From the NCBI GenBank assembly GCA_009823505.1, contig VZQC01000265.1:2703776-2767775 (forward strand): a stretch of 64,000 bases of DNA. Direction: 5' to 3'. The position numbers were made by a program, and so were the translations under genes. Under the pieces are notes generated by a model, which saw only the letters and a program-made list of their open reading frames with translations, was not told the DNA's origin and ran no database searches. The DNA comes from Rhizomys pruinosus (lineage: Eukaryota > Chordata > Mammalia > Rodentia > Spalacidae). Positions 55,740 to 64,000 of this stretch are shown in pieces. Positions within the stretch are counted from its first letter, which is position 1. Every line of letters starts with the position of its first letter.

Positions 55740-56710
55740 CAGTTTCCTCTCCTTACTGACTAGACAAGCCACTGCGTACTTTCTTATTCTGTCTTCTTCT
55801 GAGGGAAACAGACTTTTGAGTCCTCGAAGAGACTAAGGACTTTCTCCAGTTCCTATAACATTATTTGAATAGCATTCCTTTAATTTAACCTTAAACCAGT
55901 TTTCCCATTCCCACTCCTGGTCAGCTTCAGCCATAGCTCTTGCTTAGAGTTCTGAGTGGTCTCAACTTGCCTGCTGGAAATAGCCTCTTCTTCTGAGCTT
56001 TAAAAGAAGGTCACTTGGATATGTGCCATCTTTTAGATCAGTGCAGGAAACACCTGCATCCCAGGCAGGATTTCTGCCCATGCTTTATGAAAGTCTTTGT
56101 CTCCAAACCGTTGAGCTCTGCATTGCTTCAAGTTATTACCTAAGGTCCCAGGAGTGAAGCTAAGCCATGGGTCAATGCCATGCAGATTATCAAAGACAGA
56201 ACCTACAGAATTCATGCCAGACAGATTAAATCAGCAGTTTCTAGTTAGTCAAAGTTGCGGCACTAAACTTCCTGTGTTGTTAAGTCATTCTTAATACATT
56301 CATTTTTTAAGTGAAGTTCTTCTTTGGAGAGTTTGGGGTCTTTTAATGCTTAGATTCAACTCAAGAGTCATCAGCTAAGTAGTATTCCTTGGTGACTTTA
56401 TATGGAAGATATCAAATATTTCTTAGTATGTTTCAAACTTTATGCTGTGTGGTTTTAAGATGAACTTGATTATTCTGTTGGAAGCAACATTGGGCTTATT
56501 TCAAGGTTAGTAAAATGTATTTATTGAGGAATCATTATAAGAGAATGCACTTATGCTTCATGTGTTTGTAGAGGGTGGACTTACATACAGATACCTATCA
56601 CAATATATTCTATGCTCCCACCACTGGGCAGCTGAGCTGCTACTTGATATTACAGTATCACCTGGGAAGAGAGAGTCTCACTGAAGAATTATCTAGATCA
56701 GGTTAGCCTG
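55740..56710. other. Tmem71 intron, unique DNA
   Basis: No repeat or exon recognised. Confidence 0.4.
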
Positions 56711-56714
56711 AGGG

Positions 56715-57030
56715 CATATTCGTAGAGGATTGTTTTGATTGTTAATTGACCCAGTCAGACCCTCTGTGGGGTATACCATTTCTGGAGCAGGGGTTCCGGA
56801 ACACTATAAGAACAAAAGAAGCTAGCTGCAGAGAGGAAAGCCGGCAGCATGTGTGTGTCCACTTCCCTCTGCTCTTGACGGTGGATGCAATGCGATTAGC
56901 TACTTGAACTCCTGCATTGGTTTTACAGAAATGATGCACTATAACCTGGAACTGGGAGCCAACTAAACCCTCTCTGCCCCGAAGTTGCTTTTAATCATGG
57001 TGTTTTAACACAGCAACAGGAATGAAACTA
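56715..57030 (+). repeat. rodent interspersed repeat, sense (reverse of 18620 class)
   Basis: TTTGATTGTTAATTGACCCAG...CCTCTGTGGGGTATACCATTTC and the end TTGCTTTTAATCATGGTGTTTTAACACAGCAACAGGAATGAAAC are typical of this repeat. It runs directly into the minisatellite. Confidence 0.6.
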
Positions 57031-57044
57031 GAGCAGCATCACTG

Positions 57045-57447
57045 GACATGTGTATGTGCCTGGGCCACACACTTGGACATGTGTATGTGCCTGGACCACA
57101 CATTTGGACATGTGTATGTGCCTGGGCCACACACTTGGACATGTGTATGTGCCTGGGCCACACACTTGGACATGTGTATGTGCCTGGGCCACACACTTGG
57201 ACATGTGTATGTGCCTGGGCCACACACTTGGACATGTGTATGTGCCTGGGCCACACACTTGGACATGTGTATGTGCCTGGGCCACACACTTGGACATGTG
57301 TATGTGCCTGGGCCACACACTTGGACATGTGTATGTGCCTGGGCCACACACTTGGACATGTGTATGTGCCTGGACCACACACTTGGACATGTGTATGTGC
57401 CTGGACCACACACTTGGACATGTGTATGTGCCTGGACCACACACTTG
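57045..57447. repeat. minisatellite, 13 tandem units of 31 bp
   Basis: The unit starts GACATGTGTATGTGCCTGGG and continues CCACACACTTG, 31 bp in all, with exactly 13 copies from 57045 to 57447. The only variants are G/A at the 20th base (A in units 2, 11, 12 and 13) and one ATTTG in unit 2. Because 31 is not a multiple of 3 and the unit has no stop in any frame on either strand, all six frames are open and read as 31-residue repeats. It begins a few bases after a rodent repeat and ends 60 bp before Tmem71 exon 5. Confidence 0.98.

Positions 57448-57452
<5 letters not shown>

Positions 57453-57482
<30 letters not shown>
57453..57482. repeat. (TC)n run upstream of the exon 5 branch point
   Basis: About 15 TC units between the minisatellite and the branch-point match. 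Confidence 0.97.
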
Positions 57483-57483
<1 letters not shown>

Positions 57484-57486
<3 letters not shown>

Positions 57487-57507
57487 TAAACCTTTCTGTT
57501 TTTGCAG
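57484..57507 (+). promoter_or_regulatory. Tmem71: branch point and acceptor of Tmem71 exon 5
   Basis: TACTAAA (57484-57490) is a near-perfect branch-point match, followed by CCTTTCTGTTTTTGCAG. The spacing from the branch A (57489) to the acceptor G is 18 nt, at the short end of the usual range. Confidence 0.7.
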
Positions 57508-57690
57508 GAGGTGATCTTAACTGTTCTCTGAGTGATGGATTGGAGTCACAGATACCGATTACAGACACTGCAGAAGCTGCTTCCTCCATCCATGCCTTGT
57601 ATCAGCCTCTCAGAGGAAGCTCCCAGCATTCTCCTCAGACTCAGAGGAAAGAATCTAAACATTTCCAAGAGAACATTTTGGGGCATTCAA
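57508..57690 (+). CDS. Tmem71: Tmem71 coding exon 5
   Basis: A 183-bp exon after acceptor TTTCTGTTTTTGCAG (ends 57507), with donor CAA|GTGAGT (GT at 57691). It encodes GDLNCSLSDGLESQIPITD... through HFQENILGHS, which aligns to the Ser-rich linker before the TMEM71 membrane region (human DDLDCSSLTDDWES... FQENSSDHS). A strong branch-point match TACTAAA lies at 57484-57490, with its A 18 nt from the acceptor. A (TC)n run at 57453-57482 and a 31-bp minisatellite at 57045-57447 sit directly upstream, all open in the same frame as the exon. The exon enters and leaves in phase 1, so skipping it keeps the reading frame (61 codons lost). Confidence 0.92.
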
Positions 57691-57911
57691 GTGAGTCCTT
57701 GTCGATCTTTGCCACACCCAAAGAATTCTTCATCTTGGGATCTGAGAGTGATGTAGCAATGACCAATATGCATTTAGGAACTGGTATCAACCTGTTCAAT
57801 GAAGGGAGAACCTGGGGCTCTGCTGGTGTCTGGATGATGCAGAGGAAGTGACTGTCTTTGGGTATCACCATAAAGATCCCCAGCAGCACTGACTTACAAG
57901 TGCTTTATTTT

Positions 57912-58184
57912 TTTTTTTTTTTTTAAATTTTTTTTTTTTTTTTTTTTTTTTTTTATTATTTATTTTTGTATGTGTATGAATGTACTGTCTGCATGCAGGT
58001 CTGTGCACCCGTGTCGTGCAATGCCGCGGAGGTCAGAAGAGGGTCTCGGATTCCCCTGGAACTGGAGTTCTCCTGGAATTGGAGTTACAGACGGTTCTCA
58101 GCCGCCATGTGGGTGCTGGGGATCGAACCCGGGTCCTCTGCAAGAGCGTCAGTGCTCTCAACCGCTAGGCCATCTCTCCAGCCC
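57912..58184 (-). mobile_element. B2 SINE, antisense, downstream of exon 5
   Basis: Long T run (reversed tail), then TTTTTGTATGTGTATGAATGTACTGTC to CCATCTCTCCAGCCC. Target duplication ACAAGTGCTTTATTTTTT / ACAGTGCTTTATTTTTT. It is in opposite orientation to the B2 at 55479-55720. Confidence 0.95.
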
Positions 58185-58199
58185 TACAGTGCTTTATTT

Positions 58200-59185
58200 T
58201 TTAAACAATCATGATACCTGATAAAATATTAGGCTTTACCAAAGCCAAGGAGAAAGAACACAGGTCTCTATTATTTTCCTCTTTATATGTAGCTGTGTAT
58301 TTGATGCACTCCATAAGGAGAAGAATTAAAAGAAAGAAAAAGAAGCAAACCACATCTTTTGATGCTATGCCCCCCCCCCCCGTAAAGAAAATGATATATA
58401 AGTGTGGTATTTCCTGTCAGGAGTGATGGAAGAAGCTCACCTGAGAGTCACTGACTCTGGTTGGCTAGTGACAAACTAATTACCTTTGCTTGTGGTGCCA
58501 TACCGGGGGGGGGGGGGCTTAGCAGGCTCTTGTTAGTTTGCAGAGTTTCCAAGTCCCACTCTCCTACTCACTAGGCACAACTCTAAGAGCCAGTCACCGT
58601 AGGGCAAAAGGGTACTAGACTCTCCAAATGGGTTGACAAGCTCTAAAACTTAACCTTTGCATCTGTGCCTAGAGATAATCCTACTTCTCACCCTGTGATG
58701 ACTAAAACCACCCAGGTAAAGGATTTGGTGTACTGTCGCCTCCTATCTGCATGAATACTCAACAAATGTGAGGTTATTAGTGCAGGAGGTTGAGATTTGA
58801 ATGGAAAATGATCCTGTGTTTGTCTTTAGAGGCCATGAATAGTGTTCCATTGAGCCAGCTTGACTTAAGTCCTAAAGGCTGTCACAATAACAAAAGACAC
58901 CTTTAATTGTGTACCTAATCACCAGGCTACCAATACCTAGTGAGGCTCAACAGCCACCTTTACTGTGCTTTTCTAGCTTCTAGAGTTCCTGGCTTTTGTG
59001 CCCTTTATCTTCACTGGTGCTACATCCTTGCCTGTGTTTCCTCAACAGATTGAAACTTCTAAGGATGGGCATGAAGGCATGGCCATCCTTGGATCCTAAA
59101 CTAGTTAAAGAGAATCTGAGGCAGAGCAAGTACTCCCTGAATATGGTGGACCAATTTATAAGTGTACTAGCTTCTTTTTGTAGAT
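58200..59185. other. Tmem71 intron, unique DNA with C and G runs
   Basis: A run of 11 C at 58371-58381 and 14 G at 58505-58518. No repeat or exon recognised. Confidence 0.4.
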
Positions 59186-59203
59186 AAGAATACTGACATT
59201 CTG

Positions 59204-59354
59204 CTGGGCGTGGTGGCACACATCTTTAATGCCAGCACCTGGGAGGCAGAGGCAGGCGGGTCTCTGTGAGTTCAAGGCCAGTCTGGTCTACAGAGTGAGC
59301 TCCAAGCCAGCTGGGACTAAAAGTGAGACCCTGTCTCAAAAATACCACCCCCCA
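59204..59354 (+). mobile_element. B1 SINE
   Basis: GCTGGGCGTGGTGGCACACATC to GAGACCCTGTCTCAAAAATACC. Target duplication AAGAATACTGACATTCT on both sides. Confidence 0.95.
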
Positions 59355-59374
59355 AAGAATACTGACATTCTAAC

Positions 59375-60480
59375 TGATGAAGTAAGCCTGTATACTCTTT
59401 GTAGAGAGTTTGGCAGGACAAACACATGCGGTTGCTGTATCTGGGATATCTGTCCTATCTTCTGTATCTGGATAGTCTCTACTGTCCTTTGAAGTCCAAT
59501 TTAAATGAGACTGCCTCTGAGGGGTTTTTGTGCCCACGTCTAGTTGGTGGAGGGGGCGCTTGATTCTCGTGGATTTCAGGGAACTGCATGCTCCCCTCCA
59601 TTGAAATATTCATTTCTCTCTCCCTAGGCTCTGACAGCCTCCATCATCTCTGTCTCTGTACTTCACATGTAGGTTCTGAGTGAGCATTCTGTTTTGGGTG
59701 ACACTGCAGATGCTGAGAACACTAGCATGCATGACATCAGTTGTCTCCGTCGGGGCTTTTGAGTTCCAAAGGATGGAAACTTAAGTTGTGATGATAGAAT
59801 TTACTGACATGCCAAGGATGATCCCCAGCACAGAGCTCAGCATTCTGCCAGTGTCCGTCTTCCTGTCATCTCTTCTTTTCTGTCTTGGTGTTACTCTTCA
59901 GGGCCCACCTTCCCCTGGTGGCTCCTGATGACTCTGCACAGAACCTTTAAGCTTTGTCTAAGCAGAAAGTGATTTTATTCATTGGGAGTTATAAGGGAGC
60001 CAGCACTGTTACCTTGGTTCTGGAAGGATTCCAGTAACACAGCAAAAACAATTGCTTTGTTGATAATTATGTGACATTCTAAAAAGCTTTGAAGGGGTCA
60101 AATGCCCAGACAGAAATCAAAGAGATCAGCTGCTCCACCTAAGAAGAGGGAAGGGGATTCCCCAAGGAGAACAGAGTGCTGCCTTCAAAGCCAGGAAATA
60201 GATACTCACTGTTCTCAACAGTGTATAGCAGAGTGTGTAGGTGGAAGGGGATGGAGAAATGAAACAGAAATCTTGATTAAATTTGAAGGTGTTAAAGAAA
60301 AACAGAGGGTGGTAAAATGGAAGGACAGAGAGGGAGCAGCTCCGGGTTGGGGGAGCTCGAAGAGTCAAAGCTGGCCTCACGGAGGAGACGACACCTGAGC
60401 CAAGCCGAGGCAGGTACCACGTAAATGCTGCTGAAGGGGCCATGAATAACAGGTCCATAACCATGTAACTCAGGGATTTT
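59375..60480. other. Tmem71 intron, unique DNA
   Basis: No repeat recognised. A 98-codon frame at 60102-60398 (basic N-terminus, then Lys/Glu-rich) has no recognisable similarity and is left uncalled. Confidence 0.4.
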
Positions 60481-60484
60481 AAAA

Positions 60485-60713
60485 ATATTTTGTATGTTAT
60501 TTTTAATTTATGTGTGAATGTATTGCCTGCATGTGTGTAAGTGCACCCGTGTCACGTACAAGGCCCTGGATGTCAGAAGAAGGTGTTGGATTCCGTGGAA
60601 CTAGAGTTACAGACGGTTGGTAGCTGCCATGTGGGTTCTGGGAACTGAACCCAGGTCCTCTGCAAAAAGCAGTCAGTGCTCTTAACTGCTGAGCTATCTC
60701 TCTAGCCACCCCC
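60485..60713 (-). mobile_element. B3 SINE, antisense
   Basis: AACTGAACCCAGGTCCTCTGCAAAAAGCAGTCAGTGCTCTTAACTGC and GCTATCTCTCTAGCC are the reversed head. Confidence 0.9.
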
Positions 60714-60719
60714 AGATTC

Positions 60720-61585
60720 ACGTCTTTTTAGACCTCAAAATACATGCACTTGTCCTTCAGTATGCACAGTCATCTTCATTGCTTCGCAGGCTGGATTTTC
60801 CTTTCTAATTTCACATGAAATCAAGAGAGATGAGGAATGCAAACACACATTAGATGGATGGCTGAGCATTACACTAAGCACAATAATTTATTAAGAACAT
60901 CATTTACTACTGTTCCTGTCTGAATCATCGGGCATCATTCACCCATCCTAGGGGCTTGGTGGGATGTGTAGCCAACTCCATCCCCATTCACAGCACAAAT
61001 CACAAAATAGGAGCATTCATGTCAGAAAGTCATTCCAATTTTTAAACAGCTGCTACAAAATTAAATATCTGAAAACATTGGGTAAAATTAAGTTAAGATC
61101 TGTTCATTGATTTCATGTTTTTATGTGATAATCTTTCCATCAGTCTGATTTCCTTTAAGTGATTCTTATAAGGTTCAGGTTCCTGATTGGTACAATTCTC
61201 AGGGTTATAGCTCCTGGAAGCTTGCACTCCCTACCATGATTTGACAACACTGAAATATTTCACTGATTGCAAAGAGTCCTGCAAAGATATATATATATAT
61301 ATATATATATAATAGTTCTATAGTCTTTACAGACTTCTAGTGTGCAAAGTTACAGTTGTCTTTCCCAGCTCCACTTCAGACAAAGCATCATGTTTTGTCT
61401 AGATGTAGCTTTTAAATATTGGCTCTGGCAGTCATAGCTGTGTGACCTTGGACTATTGTATCATTTCTCCCAGTCTTCTCACTGGCAGAAATAAAATAAT
61501 GGTCCCTGCCTTGCATGGCTTGGGGGCTGAAGAAAAGAGCTGATTTATGAAAAGTGTTTGTGAATTATAAATACACTACAGGTCG
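60720..61585. other. Tmem71 intron, unique DNA with a (TA)n run
   Basis: (TA)n at 61289-61311. No exon recognised. Confidence 0.4.
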
Positions 61586-61596
61586 CAGGCATTATT

Positions 61597-61608
61597 TTTT
61601 TTTTTTTT
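61597..61608 (-). repeat. poly(T) run between short direct repeats
   Basis: A T run flanked by GCAGGCATT on both sides (61584 and 61611 regions), similar to the case at 40840. Confidence 0.5.
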
Positions 61609-61837
61609 GGCAGGCATTCTTAATTGTTGCAATTGCTACAATCTTACTCATAGTCCTGTCTTAGAGTTCTGTCTTTAGCATAAACTCCAAAGAAATTTCC
61701 CTGACATTCAAGCAAAGGGCAAGTCCAAAGCTATCTGAGTTACATAGTCTCTTGTTTTGCTGTGAGAAAGGAAACTTTATCATCTGTGGGAATTTTCCCT
61801 TCAGTGGACCCTCATAACATGATATTACTTTTTTCAA

Positions 61838-62006
61838 ATGTTTATTTATTATGTGTGTGCATGGGTTGATGTGCCCAAATATATGCCCGGAGCCTTTGGA
61901 GGCCAGAAGAGGACACTGGGTCCCCTGGAACTGAGGAGATTTGAGTTCTAGCTCCTCTATCAGAGCAGTAAGCACTCTTAACACATCCGAGCCTTCTTGC
62001 CAGTCC
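61838..62006 (-). mobile_element. B3-type SINE, antisense, diverged
   Basis: GGCCAGAAGAGGACACTGGGTCCCCTGGAACTGAGG and GCAGTAAGCACTCTTAACACATCCGAGCC are reversed B3/B4 body and head. It ends about 150 bp before exon 6. Confidence 0.75.
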
Positions 62007-62154
62007 CACCTGACACAGTTTTATCTTGGTATTTATGACAAATTGCTTAAGCTGACATATATTTGAAAAGTGTTTTAAGTTGTAGTAGGAATTTGTTTTT
62101 CTAGGATTATTTAAGCAGCAATGATGTGTGATTTACTTCCTTTTGTTTTTGCAG

Positions 62155-62230
62155 AAACCAGTGTGATGAACAAGGTGTCCTTTCAGGCAATTCTGCTCAC
62201 AGCATGCTTAATCATTTCTGCATGTGCAAG
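62155..62230 (+). CDS. Tmem71: Tmem71 coding exon 6 (start of membrane region)
   Basis: A 76-bp exon after acceptor TTCCTTTTGTTTTTGCAG (ends 62154), with donor AAG|GTAACC (GT at 62231). It encodes KTSVMNKVSFQAILLTACLI followed by ISACAR, matching the start of the first predicted transmembrane helix of TMEM71 (human FFQAILLAVCLIISACAR). The hydrophobic run FQAILLTACLIISACA is visible directly. It leaves in phase 2. The next exon, expected to begin WFMG-like and to carry the second helix and stop codon, was looked for up to 64000 and not found, so it lies beyond the window. Confidence 0.92.
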
Positions 62231-63395
62231 GTAACCCCAGGTTTATTTGCATGAAGTAGTATTTCATAATTGGAGCTGTACGTGATGGTTTCCATGCCTC
62301 CCTCCACAAAGCATGTCAGGAAGCTCTACAGCTAAAATGTATTCACTTACCTGTTATGATACTGCCCTTCGCCTCTCATATCCCTCCTCCTTCCTCCCTC
62401 TAACAGTGCATGCAGAAACCAGAATATATTGCTTAAAATTGGATTTTACCATCTGCCAGCTTCTGCCTAAAGACTCAGTGGCTATCCGGTCAGACAGAGT
62501 CTACATTTCCTTTCCAGGGCATTCCAGTGCACTTGGACTCTAGACTATTGGAGACTTCAAGTACACTGGAATCCTTGTTAAGAGACTATCAGAGAACCAC
62601 ACAGGAATACACAGATAACTATGGGATATTCAAAAGGGTGAGGGAAGGAAGAGGTTTGTAAAAGAAAAACTGAAGACGATTACATCAGGTGTTTTGATTC
62701 AACAGAACTGGCCGCAATGATTGATAGTAAGGATGGTGTTAGCCTCATGTTGGAAGACAGTTGATGGGCAGATGTCAGTGTAGAAGACTTTTATGTAAAT
62801 ATTTGTGGTAGCATCCTAGGAACGTTTTGGAAGGATCTTTTGGAAGAGTTGCTGTCAGGCAATCATGTGTAATGACCCTTTTTTTTTTTGGAGCCTTCTG
62901 GCTTTAGGTTTTTTTTTGGATTGATGCAAATGACTTCATCTTGCCTTTGGCAATGTTTATGTTGCTTTCACATATGAAATGTCTGTGTCATGGGAGCATC
63001 TTGGCATCATAGGATGCACAGGGCTCAGTCCCAAGTTCAGGTGTTTTGGAATGCTACATCCTGTCCTACATGCACGGGACTTCCCTTCTTGGTCTTTCTT
63101 TGCCCCAGAGTCCAGTCAAATGATCAGGTCCTATCAGTACTAAGCTTGTTTATGCCTCAGGGTCTTTGAAAGTTTTATTTCCTCAGCTTGGTACAAGTCT
63201 CTTTCAGTGAAATGTATAAACACATGGCTTTGCTTTTCTGTAATCTTTTCGGCAACTCTCTGTAGAGGGCACACCACTCTCCATCCCACCATGCCTTGCT
63301 TTCCTTTGCTTCAGGGGACTTTCAACCCCTGACCAATTATATGTTCAGTTATCTAAATACTAATGATCTAGCTCCCATGATAAAGATGTGAGCAA
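62231..63395. other. Tmem71 intron, unique DNA
   Basis: Searched for the last coding exon (expected Trp-Phe-Met-Gly-like start after a phase-2 acceptor); not found. No repeats recognised. Confidence 0.45.
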
Positions 63396-63397
63396 GC

Positions 63398-63544
63398 AGA
63401 ATGGGTGAGATGGCTCAGCAGGTGTAAATGCTTCCCACACAAGCCTGACTTCTTGAATTTAATGTCTAGAAACCATGTTAGAAGGAGATGATAACCAGAT
63501 CCAGAAAGTTGTCCTCTGACCCTCTGACCTCCATATGTGCACAT

Positions 63545-63580
<36 letters not shown>

Positions 63581-63600
63581 TAATCAATTAAACATTTAAA
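63398..63600 (+). mobile_element. B4-type SINE with (CA)n tail
   Basis: GGGTGAGATGGCTCAGCAGGTGTAAATGCTTCCCACACAAGCCTGAC, AACCATGTTAGAAGGAGATGATAACCAG and TGTCCTCTGACCCTCTGACCTCC, then (CA)n at 63541-63577. Confidence 0.85.
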
Positions 63601-64000
63601 AAGAATATGAGCACTCAGAGGAAGGAACATCAAGTATGGCCATTATTTCTGTTTCTTCAATGACAGGCTCTTTGATAATTTTGAGTTAGTGAAACGAAAT
63701 GAATAGTGGATCCCTGGGGGCTTTATAGTCCTTGGATTATGGTGAGCAAATGCTACCTAATCTATTGTTTTGCCTGTTGGGGGTCAAATACCTCCTCATT
63801 GCTTGGGGAGGCTGCTTTTTAAAATACCAACATCTAGATTCTCTTCCTTGAGATATGAATTTAAGTCTAGTGAGAGTTGGTATTTTAAAACAAGCCCCCC
63901 ATTTAATTATGAGGTTTGGGAAGCATTTTTAGATCACAGTGGCATCAAAAGAACAAAAGGGGGTGGTCTATGGTTAAAAATAGATTTGGAAAGTTCTGCA

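Larger units (their letters stand above)
30591..64000 (+). other. Tmem71: Tmem71 gene, six coding exons, 3' end outside window
   Basis: Six exons on the + strand join in phase into one reading frame that I recognise from memory as the mammalian TMEM71 family, a small predicted membrane protein of about 295 residues in human whose molecular function is not established. Exons found: 30591-30667, 32139-32199, 36985-37197, 39793-39965, 57508-57690, 62155-62230. Splice phases match at every junction (1, 2, 2, 1, 1, 2). The final part, which in the family completes the membrane helices and carries the stop, is not present before the window ends. No 5' noncoding exon could be identified. Introns are about 1.5, 4.8, 2.6, 17.5 and 4.5 kb and are full of SINEs and L1s. 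Confidence 0.93.

Noticed and set aside
57045..57447. CRISPR array
   Set aside because: Units are contiguous with no variable spacers, and the genome is mammalian.
57005..57589. 194-codon antisense repeat protein
   Set aside because: It is the minisatellite read on the other strand; all six frames are open, so length is not evidence of coding.
60102..60398. 98-codon Lys/Arg-rich frame
   Set aside because: No recognised similarity and no splice context in the Tmem71 intron; probably chance.
62231..64000. Final Tmem71 exon or Lrrc6 exons
   Set aside because: No acceptor followed by a matching peptide was found.

Overview
This is an ordinary stretch of mammalian nuclear DNA, low in CpG and very rich in rodent retrotransposons: B1, B2, B3, B4 and ID SINEs and several L1 lineages. 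The repeat set says muroid rodent. The B2 and L1 variants do not look like house mouse, so I infer a cricetid (vole, hamster or deer-mouse group), with modest confidence. I see no prokaryotic, viral or CRISPR-like system.

The only gene I can support is Tmem71 (transmembrane protein 71) on the + strand. Six coding exons are recognisable by peptide similarity, GT-AG sites and unbroken phase: 30591-30667 (start ATG at 30628), 32139-32199, 36985-37197, 39793-39965, 57508-57690 and 62155-62230. Together they encode about 248 residues. The last membrane-spanning part and the stop codon lie beyond the right edge. In human, TMEM71 lies between PHF20L1 (head-to-head upstream) and LRRC6/DNAAF11 (downstream). 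I found exons of neither here, so positions 1 to about 30.5 kb are taken as intergenic DNA upstream of Tmem71.

Layout: 1-1.05 kb, an L1 3'UTR fragment; 1.19-1.66 kb, an LTR-like promoter segment; 2.4-4.5 kb, SINEs and rodent repeats; 4.5-11.7 kb, one L1 with a second, 5'-inverted L1 nested inside it; 12.2-14.3 kb, SINEs; 14.6-16.6 kb, a third L1; 16.6-20.6 kb, mostly unique; 20.6-26.3 kb, a messy block of L1 3'UTR copies around a 96-base assembly gap; 26.4-26.8 kb, a GT-rich tandem repeat; 26.8-30.6 kb, unique DNA with an unassigned 136-codon ORF; 30.6-62.2 kb, Tmem71 exons and introns. The introns hold two more 5'-inverted L1-type insertions, many SINEs, and a 13 x 31-bp minisatellite just upstream of coding exon 5.

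The most notable observations are: the minisatellite is read-through open in frame with Tmem71 exon 5; exons 4 and 5 each sit between inverted SINE pairs; three retrotransposons show twin-priming inversions, two of them with clear target-site duplications; two L1 3'UTR lineages share only their last ~200 bases; and noisy near-duplicate copies flank the gap and may be assembly artefacts. Nothing here is convincingly a new biological system.
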